Source: Mactra quadrangularis
Taxonomy: Eukaryota; Mollusca; Bivalvia; Venerida; Mactridae
DNA: 64,000 nt
Direction: 5' to 3'
Assembly: GCA_025267735.1 (NCBI GenBank)
Contig: CM046307.1
Span: 2,899,258 to 2,963,257, forward strand
The notes below the pieces were generated by a model. It saw only the letters and a program-made list of their open reading frames with translations, had not been told where the DNA came from and ran no database searches. Shown here piece by piece: positions 22,577-32,733 of the stretch. Position 1 is the stretch's first letter; the number at the start of each line of letters is the position of its first letter. A program made the position numbers and the translations under genes.

Positions 22577-22760
22577 CATAAACTGGATATAAAGTGTTAG
22601 TGATATTCATATATTGGATATACATAAACAGTGTCATTCATAAACTGGATATAAAGTGTTAGTGATATTCATATATTGGATATACATAAACAGTGTCATT
22701 CATAAACTGGATATAAAGTGTTAAAGTGATCCATATACTGGATATAAAGACATAGTGTTA
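22577..22760 (+). repeat. 62-bp leader repeat downstream of P3
   Basis: Two exact 62-bp units (22577-22638, 22639-22700) starting CATAAACTGGATATAAAGTG, then a decayed third. It shares GTGTTAGTG.TATTCA..ATTGGA with the P2 leader array, so the two leaders have a common origin. Confidence 0.9.
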
Positions 22761-22796
22761 TCCATACATTGGATATAAAAAGTGAAATAAAGAGAC

Positions 22797-24728
22797 ATGT
22801 ATTGTCTAGTGATATCTAACCTACCAAAGTATATGAACGCAGACTACCTGTCACCACAAATCATAGACATGAACGAAGGACATCCCATCACAATGCCAGA
22901 CGGAAATCTAAAGACCATCAAATACGAATACAATCGTCATCCACCATTGCAAGAACAACTGATAACAAAATGGACTACTCCAAAAGCGTTATATCAACAA
23001 ATGAACAATAGAGATAAAATAGTTATAAACGCTATTAAGAACTACATCAACAACAATCCAGTAGGACTAAACTACCATGATGGAAATATAGACGACAACT
23101 GCGAGTTCCACAACAATCACTTCCATGTAATAGTGAAACTGTTAAATAAAACAGCATCGCACATAGCAAATACATACCAGTATAAGAAACTACGAAAGAC
23201 TCTACTAGACAACAACATAGAACTGAAAAGTCAGAAGATAATATCACCACCAAGATTCGGAAACTACATGTCAGTCAACCCAAGAATATATCTAGGAAGC
23301 AACGACGAAGACATACAAAAACTGGTACCACCACAACACGACAGAGAAAGAAGAAAGAATGAATCAACATCACACACAAAACAAAATCAACTGTATAACC
23401 ACATACAAGAGTTATTACAACTGATGAACAAGTACAAATGTAAAGACAAAGATGAACTATTCATACTAACATCATCTACTACAGACCATGAAAAGTACAA
23501 ATCTCTATTCAGATCACACATGTGGTCCAGGATATACAGTAGTGCAAAAGAGGAATATGTGTTAAACAACCAGATTCAATGCCAAACATACTATAATTGG
23601 TTCATGGACTTCAAACCAGAACTGTACACATCAACGATCAACTTCATGACATGGGAAGAAACTAGACAATTTCTATACTATTGGTGTATAGAACAACGAG
23701 TAAATCCAAACGACCTACTCAACGATATCTACAAAGTGTTAAAACAAGTGGACAATAAGAAAAACACACTGTACTTACAAGGAGCAAGCAACGCAGGAAA
23801 GACATTCTTAACGAAGATGCTAATACCTATAGACAGTATAGCAGGATATCATACAACCAGTAAAGAGTTCCCATTTGGAGAAGCAGCTTTCAGCAGTATT
23901 ATATTGATCAACGAACTAACGATAGAGAGCAGTGCTAAATCAGAACTATATAAAAACGTACTAGGAGGAGAACCAACACAAGTGAATATAAAGAACAAAC
24001 CATCACAGATAATGGGAAGAAAACCTGTGATACTAACTACCAATAACAATATATGGAAATACGTATCCGATGATAAAGAAGCATTCATAAACAGATGCTA
24101 TATATACAACAAACTAAAAGAAAGTAAAGTAGCAAAACAATACAGCAGAAAAGGTATACCCAACCCGACGTTCCTACAAGATGTATTGAAACTAATACAA
24201 ATCAACCAATACCACAGTATCATGTTAGTGGAAAAGAATCAACAACAACAACAAGAACTTAAAGAAACAGAAGAACCAATGCAACTAGATACGGGAACAC
24301 AAACAGACAACCAAGATCAGTCAGTCACTACAAAAGACACGACCACCATAGATATGACAACACAAACAGACGTGGAAATGGTAGACATAGAAACACAAAC
24401 AAGTCCATACCTACAGTTACCAAGATATACAACGTGCATAGGATGTACCACCAACCATCCCTCACAGACACACCACATGCAAAAAGGAGGATGTCTAGAA
24501 AGTATATTAAGAACACCAGATAACAATTTTCGATTAAAAATCACTTCTTTCCAGAATGACCAAAAGATTTATGTTACTTTTCTGGCGAACATAAAACAAT
24601 TTGATAGTAATGCTCAATGGCGGCCTACATATGACAAAATGAAAACCCATTCCGAGCGTGCGCTGAGTCATGTTCGCAGTTTAGTTATACCGCAAGGGGC
24701 GTACCACGACAAATGTGTGATCAATTAG
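22797..24728 (+). CDS. Densovirus NS1-like HUH nuclease / SF3 helicase, fused to a repeat-encoded tail
   Basis: 643 codons. The HUH metal-binding motif H108-F-H110 is followed by a nuclease-type Tyr at about 157 in NYMSVNPR, the Y..xxPR form seen in densoviral NS1. The SF3 helicase has Walker A G329-ASNAGK-T336, a Walker B ILINE ending at E373, sensor TTNN (N416-N417) and a likely Arg finger R433. Then come a Q-run (about 483), three TQT motifs (501, 522, 533) and a C..C...HH..GGCL motif (about 547-568) near the usual NS1 C terminus. From codon 575 (24519) the frame runs in R2, adding 69 residues identical to the end of the 82-codon ORF. In parvoviruses NS1 nicks the origin and unwinds DNA in the nucleus; here activity is unknown. 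The ATG follows promoter P3. Codon use is strongly A-rich, unlike the neighbours. Confidence 0.88.
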   Translation: MYCLVISNLPKYMNADYLSPQIIDMNEGHPITMPDGNLKTIKYEYNRHPPLQEQLITKWTTPKALYQQMNNRDKIVINAIKNYINNNPVGLNYHDGNIDDNCEFHNNHFHVIVKLLNKTASHIANTYQYKKLRKTLLDNNIELKSQKIISPPRFGNYMSVNPRIYLGSNDEDIQKLVPPQHDRERRKNESTSHTKQNQLYNHIQELLQLMNKYKCKDKDELFILTSSTTDHEKYKSLFRSHMWSRIYSSAKEEYVLNNQIQCQTYYNWFMDFKPELYTSTINFMTWEETRQFLYYWCIEQRVNPNDLLNDIYKVLKQVDNKKNTLYLQGASNAGKTFLTKMLIPIDSIAGYHTTSKEFPFGEAAFSSIILINELTIESSAKSELYKNVLGGEPTQVNIKNKPSQIMGRKPVILTTNNNIWKYVSDDKEAFINRCYIYNKLKESKVAKQYSRKGIPNPTFLQDVLKLIQINQYHSIMLVEKNQQQQQELKETEEPMQLDTGTQTDNQDQSVTTKDTTTIDMTTQTDVEMVDIETQTSPYLQLPRYTTCIGCTTNHPSQTHHMQKGGCLESILRTPDNNFRLKITSFQNDQKIYVTFLANIKQFDSNAQWRPTYDKMKTHSERALSHVRSLVIPQGAYHDKCVIN

Positions 24729-25039
24729 CATAGTGAGTCACTCATTATACACAGAGCAAATAGTCAGCAGCTATTGTACGTGCTACGCACCTGTTTATTA
24801 CAAATAGCCAGTGGTATCATGTGTTTTATCCATTTCTCTATACCGTAAAGGATTTTCATTGGACAAACAGCTATGGTAGATCAAATTGTATTGGTTGAAA
24901 TATAGGTCAAACGTTGGCTTAGACAGCTGCGCCGAAAAAAGACAATGTCTTAAACATGTTAATGATTTGAGCTATATGCAAAACATAAATAATGCGAAGT
25001 TCTACCTGGGTATGAAATTATCCATATAATGAGAACATA

Positions 25040-25380
25040 TCTATACTATTAAATTTGCGAGTTTCCTGTTTTGTGGAAGAAACTGCGCAGCTTTGAATAA
25101 ATCTTTTGTTTGTCGCTGGAGCACATATATACCGGCATATCAAGTTGACAATTCTTTTTTGACAAAGCCTCTTGATATTTGCAAAAACTGCCAAAAATCA
25201 ACAAAAAAATGGGTTTTTTGTGTCTAAAAATAGATAAAACTAAAAATAGACACGTCAAACCAAACCCCCCCGCAGCGGTTATCTCCCTTTATCAAATCAA
25301 TAATTAAGTAGCAAAGCGTGACTTAAGCACTGTGAGGAGTTTGCTATTTAAAGCCCGTGCTTGCACGGGCTCCCATCTAG
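25040..25380 (+). mobile_element. Non-autonomous Helitron (R2 copy)
   Basis: Exact counterpart of the element at 17298-17638, carried along with R2 rather than a separate insertion. Confidence 0.85.
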
Positions 25381-26111
25381 TACTAATGAAAGTATAAAAA
25401 TTCTATCACTCGTCATCGGCAACCATAGGGCCTTTCTCTTGTTATATTAATAATATGTTTGCGTACTTGATATTTATGGTGATTGTTCTTGAATCCCCCC
25501 ATATATCGGTACTTAATGAAGTGATTAACCAATAAAATCTACAACGTAAAGAGAACACTTTAGACGAAATATGGCTGTTAGTGTATCCAGCTGTTCAATA
25601 ACGTTTTAAGACATTGTATCATAAAGATACCTATGTATGTTGACATTTGTTGGGCTGTTAAACAAGATATCATACATACTGACATAAGTGTACTTGCTCG
25701 AATGAACATAAATACTCATTTTAATAATTAAGTATTACATGTACTGGACTACTCAGTAGACTAGATTGGTACACTTGAATAATATATTCTTTATCTAGGT
25801 CACACATGAGTGTTTACTTTTAAAGTTAAATTGTCCTGTCATAAATAATCAAATAATCTGTACGATCAAAACAAAGCAGGAACTTCAGTTATGTGTAACA
25901 AATTACTTCTTAGCATTGTTAGTTGGGAATGTCACCATAACCGTAAAAACAACACTAAGAGTATTATCATCTCAGTTTGCCCCAAGCATTGAGCTGGGTA
26001 TTTAAATGACAGTCCGAGAGCACTGTTAATTCGTAGTCTGTATTATGTGGGCGACCTGTAATCATATAATACTCATGCTATTGGTGTTAGAATAAGCTAT
26101 ATAACTACCAA

Positions 26112-26425
26112 CTATAGTGCGTACAAAAAAACAAAACACTGTTTATAATAACAATGTAATGAACTAACCCACGACGAGGGATGCCCAGGATGACTTTCAA
26201 ATAAACAATTGTGATATGTATTACTTTTGTCTAAGCTGTTGGTGTAATGGAAAGCATTCTATAATAACAAGCATGATTTACCAAGTGGTGGAGGTTTATC
26301 AAATATGCTAATTTTGTTAAAATGAATTACACAAATTTTATTTTCATTACTGCCTACCCCTGAAATGAATTGTTTCATTTTTAATGTTTACCAAAACACG
26401 CTTTGTTTTTTTGTACGCACTATAG
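26112..26425. mobile_element. Tc1/mariner-like MITE, family T (R2 copy)
   Basis: Counterpart of the element at 18370-18683, with the same terminal repeats. Confidence 0.75.
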
Positions 26426-26819
26426 TGTGTGGTTTTTGAACCTAGTGGTGTAAAATACGGTCGTGGTGTATCATGAACTAGACATTTTTGCCACATTTTT
26501 ATTTTCAATTTATTGTGTTTTTCATTACCAATACAACTATTGTTGTACTATGTATCATAACCAAAAGTACTGTTTTGTGCTGAAGTCTAAATAAAGTGTA
26601 AAGTATAAATGATCAATAGAACACGTAAAAGAACACAAGTTATTATGTGTGCAATTCGAACTCTAGTTTTTCTTTTTTAACTATATACATGTAATCAAAA
26701 TTACTGGCAATTATTAAATCTATATACTCACTATCATTGTTTCTTTCTACATTTTATTCGAAACCCATTGATACAATGATAGAATTCTAACTGGTGTGTT
26801 GTATAGTTTGATAACATTT

Positions 26820-26925
26820 ATTGTTACATTAGTATATGTAATATATAAAATGTTGTATATATTGATATCATTGTTACATTAGTATATGTAATATATAAAA
26901 ATGTTGTATATATTGATATCATTCA
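26820..26925. repeat. 51-bp tandem duplication (R2 copy)
   Basis: Same duplication as at 19081-19182, with CATTAGTAT in both units and one A missing in the first. Most R1/R2 differences fall in or just upstream of this array. Confidence 0.8.
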
Positions 26926-27121
26926 TAGTCAGTATACAAACAATCTGGGTAGGCCAATCAGACAAGAAATTAACTAATTATGGCATTGTAGAGATCAAAC
27001 CAGTAATAAAAATTTGGATGAAATACTTCTAGACCGTTAAGTCAGCACATTGTATAATAAAATTATTAAAGGTCCACTACTAATAGGCGTTTAATCAAAT
27101 GAAAAAAGTTTAAAGTTTACA

Positions 27122-27217
27122 GTTTATCATAAAGCTTCGACTACGGTTTATCATAAAGCTTCGACTACGGTTTATCATAAAGCTTCGACTACGGTTTATC
27201 ATAAAGCTTCCACTACG
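27122..27217. repeat. 24-bp minisatellite, four units (R2 copy)
   Basis: Same four units as at 19381-19476, including the variant last unit. Confidence 0.9.
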
Positions 27218-27277
27218 GTCAAACAATACTATAAAACATGACTGTTAACCTAGATTCATAACAGTATATTGTACCAT

Positions 27278-28042
27278 CAATATGTACCACAAACTAATTA
27301 ATCCTCGTAGGATGGTCTATTTTCAATCAATTAAAGGATTAATCAGTAGATTCTGACTTTCTGGTACTATCCGCACAAAGTTTTTATTGACACAGTTAAA
27401 TTCAAAAAAAAAACCTAGGTACGATAATACATGTATTACTTATTAATGTATTATGTTTTACCACGTGCGATGTTTGTCAACTAACACGCAAGTATTCCAA
27501 TGTGGTAATTATTTTATAGATTTATTTAAAGATATATAAGTGACGAAATTAAAGAAAATTAATTTTGCAAAAAACATTATTGACATATTGTATTTATATT
27601 AAAATAGTTTTTGACATGTTAAAAAAAAAAAGTATCCGCCTCTAGATTTAATTCAATTATGAAATTTCATAAATATTTTAAGACATGCCATGTCCTAAAA
27701 GATTTAAAATCTGCGCCGAAAATTACCGATCGTTTCCGTAAGTCACGTGACTCGCATATTTAAAGACACAACTTATAAATCCTGGACATCAAAGGAAAAT
27801 TGTAGTATAGTGGTTATATCATAATAGTCGTGAAAATTTCAAGTATTACATGTTTCATGACTTTCTCGTGTTTGCTTGCAGGTGAAATAAATTGAGGCCC
27901 GTTCATAGGTAAATTTTGAATTTGGTTGTTTGGTAAATATAAATTATACATGTTTATGCAAACTATACATTTTTATGAAATAATCATTGCTCTTGTATAA
28001 ACTCATTTTATCCTACTATAAAACAAAATACAGTCAAGTAAA
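27278..28042. other. Flank right of R2; no gene identified
   Basis: AT-rich. CACGTGACTCGCATATTTAAAG near 27748 resembles a promoter, and TTTGCTTGCAG|GTG near 27880 and ATAG|GTAAAT near 27910 resemble splice sites, so a short 5' exon ahead of the 28043 ORF is conceivable. Nothing else is supported. Confidence 0.35.
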
Positions 28043-28204
28043 ATGGCTAGAAGAAGGATAGTTATGTTTGTCACAAATGATCAACATGAAGTACTAAGGT
28101 CTTTCATTCGTGACAGAAATTGGGATGTTGTTATTGAAGTTGTAAAACTTCCTCCACCACCTAGAACACAGCATTTTCAGGGGTTTATTGATTGTCCTGA
28201 ATGA
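28043..28204 (+). CDS. Small ORF, 53 codons, unknown
   Basis: Starts MARRRIVMFVTNDQHEVLRS, has a PPPP run near residue 37 and ends FIDCPE before TGA. The codon mix looks protein-like and it begins just after a possible promoter/5' exon, but I recognise no family. The AG at 28181-28182 (CATTTTCAG) could be an acceptor. It might be the first exon of a gene that includes the ORF at 28305. Confidence 0.3.
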   Translation: MARRRIVMFVTNDQHEVLRSFIRDRNWDVVIEVVKLPPPPRTQHFQGFIDCPE

Positions 28205-28304
28205 TTCTGTTCACCATGTATAACAAATGAGCACTTAGGACTGGTGGCCTAAAGGGAATAAAGATAGACATATCTTGAATTCTAGATAAAGAAAATGCCT
28301 CTAA

Positions 28305-28505
28305 GTGTGTTTCTTGGCTATGTTATGCAATCGGGGAGTTTGGAGGGATCCAAAATACATAGACAGGAGGGCATTTGCGAGACTGGCACGAGGCAACCCC
28401 AGATTTCATCAGCGTGAGCTGATACCTGAGTGCGTACTTGCACAGTGCAAAACTTGGCTACCAAACCCTCTAAACCGTCCATATATGGGTCACAAATGGC
28501 GATAA
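28305..28505 (+). CDS. Possible P2X7-type intracellular-domain fragment
   Basis: 66 codons. The part RRAFARLARGNPRFHQRELI followed by PECVLAQCKTWLPN and Y-M-G-H-K resembles the C-terminal end of the P2X7 intracellular-like domain found in many expanded invertebrate proteins (pattern YR.F.RW..G......R..IP.CV...IR..FP....Y.GF). Upstream parts of that domain are not visible in any frame, so this is at best a last exon or a pseudogene piece. The resemblance was judged by eye and the start is arbitrary. Confidence 0.35.
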   Translation: MCFLAMLCNRGVWRDPKYIDRRAFARLARGNPRFHQRELIPECVLAQCKTWLPNPLNRPYMGHKWR

Positions 28506-28562
28506 AACAAGTCGGGAAAACATAATTGTTTATCCACTGTGGTATCAGCACTCGATTGCTTG

Positions 28563-28866
28563 TTTTGGGGGTTTAACGCCGTTGCACACATTATATAAGT
28601 TGTATCACGGCGGTCAGTCAACCGGCTCACTATTCCAGGAAAGGCTAAATCTCTAGATTTAGCTTTTAATCAACTACTAAGCGCATGCTTTCGTCAGGGA
28701 CTGACAACTGCGCTACATTATTAAAAATAATTGGTAGTAGGGAGAATGGCCGTAAAAATAATTTCATAACCAAGCTCCAAGAGAGTATGCCCCGCTCTAA
28801 AATGAAACCTACGACCCCTCAATCAGTAGACTTGCGAGCTACCAACTTAGCTGATCGGGCGGCTGT
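28563..28866 (-). mobile_element. tRNA-derived SINE, family 2, full copy
   Basis: On the minus strand a tRNA-like head (about 28862-28790; AGCTAAGTTGGTAGCTCGC and GGTCGTAGGTTTCA as decayed A and B boxes) precedes a body (CAGTCCCTGACGAAAGC, TTAGTAGTTGATTAAAAGCT) and the LINE-like tail CGCCGTGATAC...TGTG..CAACGGCGTTAAACCCCC. GATTGCT(T/C)G at 28554 and 28871 may be the target duplication. The 137-codon ORF that starts at 28685 overlaps this SINE and is not credible. Confidence 0.8.
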
Positions 28867-29872
28867 ACCTGATTGCTCGCCGTTTGTATTGACAGATTTA
28901 AATCACTTCAGTTGCATCAAAGATTTTAACTCAAACCAAAAACAGCAAATATCATTGTCAATTATGAATATTTTTCAAGTGTGTGATGAAAGGATCATTA
29001 TCAACACTGCATTTGAACTAGGTTCATGTAGTCATTGCAGGGCCTCAGAAAGTATGTTCATTAATCGTAACATATTGAAATACTACCGTTATATCTAGCC
29101 CGAAAAAAGCGTGCACCACAGATGTCAAAATTTGCGATTTTTTTACCGGAACACCGTTTAATATGCAAATTAGCAACTGTCGTAATTTTCCGATGACGTA
29201 CGAGTCTTATCCGCCATTTCCGTGAAATGGCCTCTGAAAGGAAAATTGGGTTATTTTATCCGTCGTCATCTGTGTGATGGATGGTAATCGCTGCATTTTT
29301 AATCATAGTTAGTAATTTTAATGACCAGAGATCACTATTATGCAACTTTTTTGCTTTATTTGATATCATGATGGTTCTTATTTCTCGTCACTTTTATGAC
29401 TTTAAAGCAAAACATTTTTAAAACTGCTTATTTAAGTATATGTGATAGATAGACCCTGAAAACATGGGTATGGACACATACATGTATTTTAAATTTCTAT
29501 CATTATTGGTTATTATGTTATAAGCGAAAAACGGAATTTAGATAATGGCGGGCTTGATTAGCATATTATGCAAACGTCCCGACGAAAATCGGTGCCACGC
29601 ATGGTCTACATTTCGGCAGCGGTTGTAAAGTTATAGAGGTGTGTTTATGCGTTAAATTTTAGCACATGGTCCTCACGCATTCGGAACACCCTCGATCTTT
29701 CATGAATGAATAATCTCGGAAGGACTCGTGGGGGGTCTTCACTGGAATTTGGTGATTTTACTACCTACGTGAGGCGAAGCACGTAACGGTTACACAATAT
29801 AGTTCTTGTAAATGTGTTTGAAATTTCTATCTGTTTGCCATAAACATTTTGTAAATGTTTAGAGCAATAAAG
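28867..29872. other. No gene identified; higher-GC patch
   Basis: Moderately GC-rich stretches (for example CGATGACGTACGAGTCTTAT, CTACCTACGTGAGGCGAAGC) suggest a decayed element or CpG-containing regulatory DNA. AATAAAGG at 29866 just before the (GTT)n run looks like a polyadenylation signal or a LINE tail. No ORF is supported. Confidence 0.35.
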
Positions 29873-29905
29873 GTTGTTGTTGTTGATGTTGTTGCTGTTG
29901 TTGTA
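29873..29905. repeat. (GTT)n microsatellite
   Basis: About 11 imperfect GTT units with one GAT and one GCT interruption. It follows AGCAATAAAG and could be the 3' tail of a retroelement. Confidence 0.8.
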
Positions 29906-30985
29906 AAATTACTCAAGAATGAAATAATGTCATCACTTGGATTCTTATTTAGCCTTTTTTAAAAGATATAGAAACCGCAAAAAAACTTTGTAGGAACTTA
30001 AGTGCACGGTTCACCTCATATACATACTACAGGACTATAATGATAAATAAATAATAATTATAATATTTTTAATATTTAAATTGTAATGACACACTATGGT
30101 CTTTGACCCTCATGATAGGAAAATAATTAAATAGTACCATATATCAATCTTAAAGTCTATGAAATTATTGTATGTTCTGGAATTAAACCATTTAGTGATT
30201 TTCTAATTAACGTGATGAGATTGTTTGCAATGGACGTATTTTACTACACTGGTAATTCCTTAATGTACGATTACTAACTTGCATACTAATGCAAGTATAC
30301 GAAACATATATTTCTTTTTGAAAATCTGAGAATTTTGTAAATTGTAATACGATTTTGATTTTGGATTCTTAACACAAACACATAAGGTACATTGAAACTT
30401 TATCAAACTAAAAATAAACGATATACAGTAAACAAGAAACAAATATCCTGGAAAAAAATATATTACCCAAGAGATGCTACGAGTTTTGTCTGACGATAAC
30501 ACAACACGAAACATTGCCTTACTCCAAATGACTTTGTCTCATTGTCTGCTAACTGTGTTACGTTTAACACTTCGGGTAATGATATAATATTGACATTTAT
30601 TAAATAACAGGGATGTCAGTAAACTTGAACTTGAAGACATAGAATATAAAGTTCTCATCGCGGAATATAGGTTATGAAACGTGTTATATGACTTACTAAA
30701 TACCAAATACTTACTATATAAGTGAGGTCGTCTTTTGATGACATTCCTGGAATCTTGAAACCAAGTGTTTTATCATTAAACCTTGATTTACGGCTGTGAT
30801 TATGGTATGCTGACACGGTATTCTGCAATTTTTTCTGTTTTTTTTTCCTGACTTATATCGTTTAAAAAAACATAATAGTACTGCGTCACGACAACAACTA
30901 GATATATCAAGTTAAAATATTTTTGTATAACTTACGCTGATTCAGACCGTGTATATATTGTATTAACAGCTGATATAGCTTCTAA
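29906..30985. other. No feature seen
   Basis: AT-rich DNA without recognisable repeats. The 84-codon minus-strand ORF at 30260-30514 is hydrophobic, low-complexity and has no family resemblance. Confidence 0.5.
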
Positions 30986-31310
30986 GCTGTAAAAACACCA
31001 TATACAACTTACGGTCCTCTGGTAGTGCTCAATTAGCTGCTCCAAGAAATAGGACAAAGATCGCAGATAGGTCAATTCGTGTTGTTGGTCCAAAATAGTG
31101 GAACGCTCTCCCACATAACTTAAAATTCATATCAACAGAAGATAAATTCAGAAAAAAATCTTAAAACTTATTTTTTCTCTGAATTTCATTAGTAAACATT
31201 GCATGTTTTTAATCTAGGATTTTATTTGATTTAATGTGTAGCGCAATTGAATATATAGACCGTATAATTTTTTGCGCTATATAAATGGACTTTTGGATTT
31301 ATGGATTGAT
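30986..31310 (+). pseudogene. CR1/L2-like LINE 3' end (decayed)
   Basis: From 31030 the plus strand reads QLAAPRNRTKIADRSIRVVG, then PK-stop-WNALPHNL...F-KK, which matches the end of many CR1/jockey-type ORF2 proteins (R.RT...G.R.F...AP..WN.LP..L.....F...LKT). A stop codon interrupts it. The following GCGCTATATAAATGGACTTT is typical of the 3' UTR of such LINEs, and the sequence ends in a tetranucleotide run. Confidence 0.65.
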
Positions 31311-31312
31311 TA

Positions 31313-31351
<39 letters not shown>

Positions 31352-31352
31352 A
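31311..31352. repeat. (TGAT)n microsatellite
   Basis: About ten units directly at the end of the LINE fragment, as expected for CR1/L2-type 3' tails. Related GGTTGGTT sequence continues to about 31400. The ORFs with NQSINQS-type runs are translations of this array. Confidence 0.85.
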
Positions 31353-31400
31353 ATTGGTTTGTTGGTAGGTTAGCTGGTTGGTTGGTCGGTAGTTCGGTCG

Positions 31401-32733
31401 GTTGCAGATAACAAAAATGCGTATGTCTACGGATGCACACATGTAATGTTCATTCTCCAACGTGTTTGAGCTATTTAAAAAAATTAAATATGCACCAAAA
31501 AAATATTTTAATGCAATATTCTTTTTAACTCCTCTCATTTTTAAAATAAGAATTAAATATCCATTACTGACCGAATGATATAAAATATTGATTGAACTTA
31601 TGGATAATACAATAAAGTCATTATTCATATAAACGAAAAATATGGAAGCATGGTAAAAAGACAAAAGAAGAAACATAATTGCAAATCAACACAATCAAAC
31701 GATTAAAAGAACATTTAAACTATGTAATAATATAGAAAATGATGACTCTAATTACATATAAGATCATACAAAGATGTCTCAAGTCTAATTGAAGTCAGAG
31801 AAACACAATGTGTAGCATTGTAAAACGTCAACTAGTTTTGAACAAATACTAATTCAATTTAATAATAAATTTATCAGTACATCTTTTAACTGCAGAATAT
31901 CAGTCAAATCATTCATCTGCTACACTGTACTAATATAATTAAATGTAAATTCTGCTGACCTTATGTCAGACATTTAATTGTATATAATTCAATTTTCTTA
32001 TTTCCTTATTTGTTATCATTTGTCATACTCTTAACAAAATATGACAAGTCTGTGTCTGTTCAAAGGATTTATATTTTGAACGTCTATACGTATATTGTAC
32101 AAATACACTGACCTTTCGGTTGAACTAGTTCAGTCACATAAGCATGACGATCTTCTATGGTAATATGTGTTTTAGTGTTACGCTTTTCTCTGCTTCTAGA
32201 TATTCTGTTTCACATTATTTCATAATTTTATAATAATTTTGTCAGATATGACGGAAACAAATTTAAGAACCAACTGATGGATATATACTATTGCATTGTA
32301 ATGCTCTAGAGTTCTATAGTTTTGAAATAATAATGTGTCAGGGAGGACATTTATAACATATATTTTACTATTTATTATTTCCCCTATAAAGTGCCAAAGT
32401 CACTGCACAATACTGCAAAACCTGTTCAATAAAACTGAAAACAGGACCGAAGTCTGTTATACGGCCAATACATGTAACACCTATAGTCCTCGGGACAATA
32501 CGTCTGCCTTTGAAAATTAACAGGGTCTATATCAAATCACATATATTTAATAAGTGAACATAAATTATAATATCATATTGTGGTGTTACCCCCTAAATGT
32601 CGATCACAGAGCCAGTTTATAACCAAAGTAAATCTTTTGTCTACATTCTAGAAATTAAGGATTCTTCCTTTTCAAACTTGGTAAAAATTGTTATTCTTCT
32701 TATAAGATGATATTTAGTCTCTTACCCATTTCT
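31401..32733. other. No feature seen
   Basis: AT-rich. The ORFs at 31350-31676 (minus) and 32335-32520 (plus) show no family and no codon structure that I trust. Confidence 0.5.

Larger units (their letters stand above)
19537..24518 (+). mobile_element. Endogenous densovirus-like insert (4,982 bp)
   Basis: Unique A-rich DNA between R1 and R2, in sharp contrast with the strand-balanced AT-rich surroundings. In order it holds a terminal-type hairpin (19544-19602), promoter P1, a small spliced gene with three alternative 3' exons, promoter P2 with a repeat-rich leader, promoter P3 with a second leader repeat, and an NS1-like gene cut at codon 574 by the junction with R2. Parvoviruses are known to have terminal hairpins, an HUH/SF3 NS1 and several promoters. 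No capsid gene and no right-hand hairpin are present, so the insert is incomplete. The NS1 frame is open and the flanking repeats are almost identical, which points to a young insertion. A different HUH/SF3 Rep-encoding element cannot be excluded. Confidence 0.75.
24519..27277. repeat. Direct repeat R2 (2,759 bp)
   Basis: Right member of the R1/R2 pair. It is preceded by ...TTAAGAACACCA (end of the insert) and followed at 27278 by CAATATGTACC. Its first 210 bases encode the tail of the NS1-like ORF up to the TAG at 24726-24728. The rest repeats the R1 contents in the same order. Confidence 0.93.

Noticed and set aside
23047..24544. Minus-strand ORFs opposite the NS1-like gene
   Set aside because: Shadows of the A-rich coding strand with no motifs of their own.
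16777..27277. R1/R2 as long terminal repeats of a retrotransposon
   Set aside because: No TG...CA ends, primer-binding site, gag-pol frame or short target duplication; R1 is continuous with the local tandem unit on its left.
28685..29098. 137-codon ORF
   Set aside because: Its first half is the antisense of a SINE with a tRNA-like head.
31231..31676. ORFs with INQSINQS and NQPTNQ runs
   Set aside because: Produced by the (TGAT)n microsatellite and adjacent GGTTGGTT repeat.
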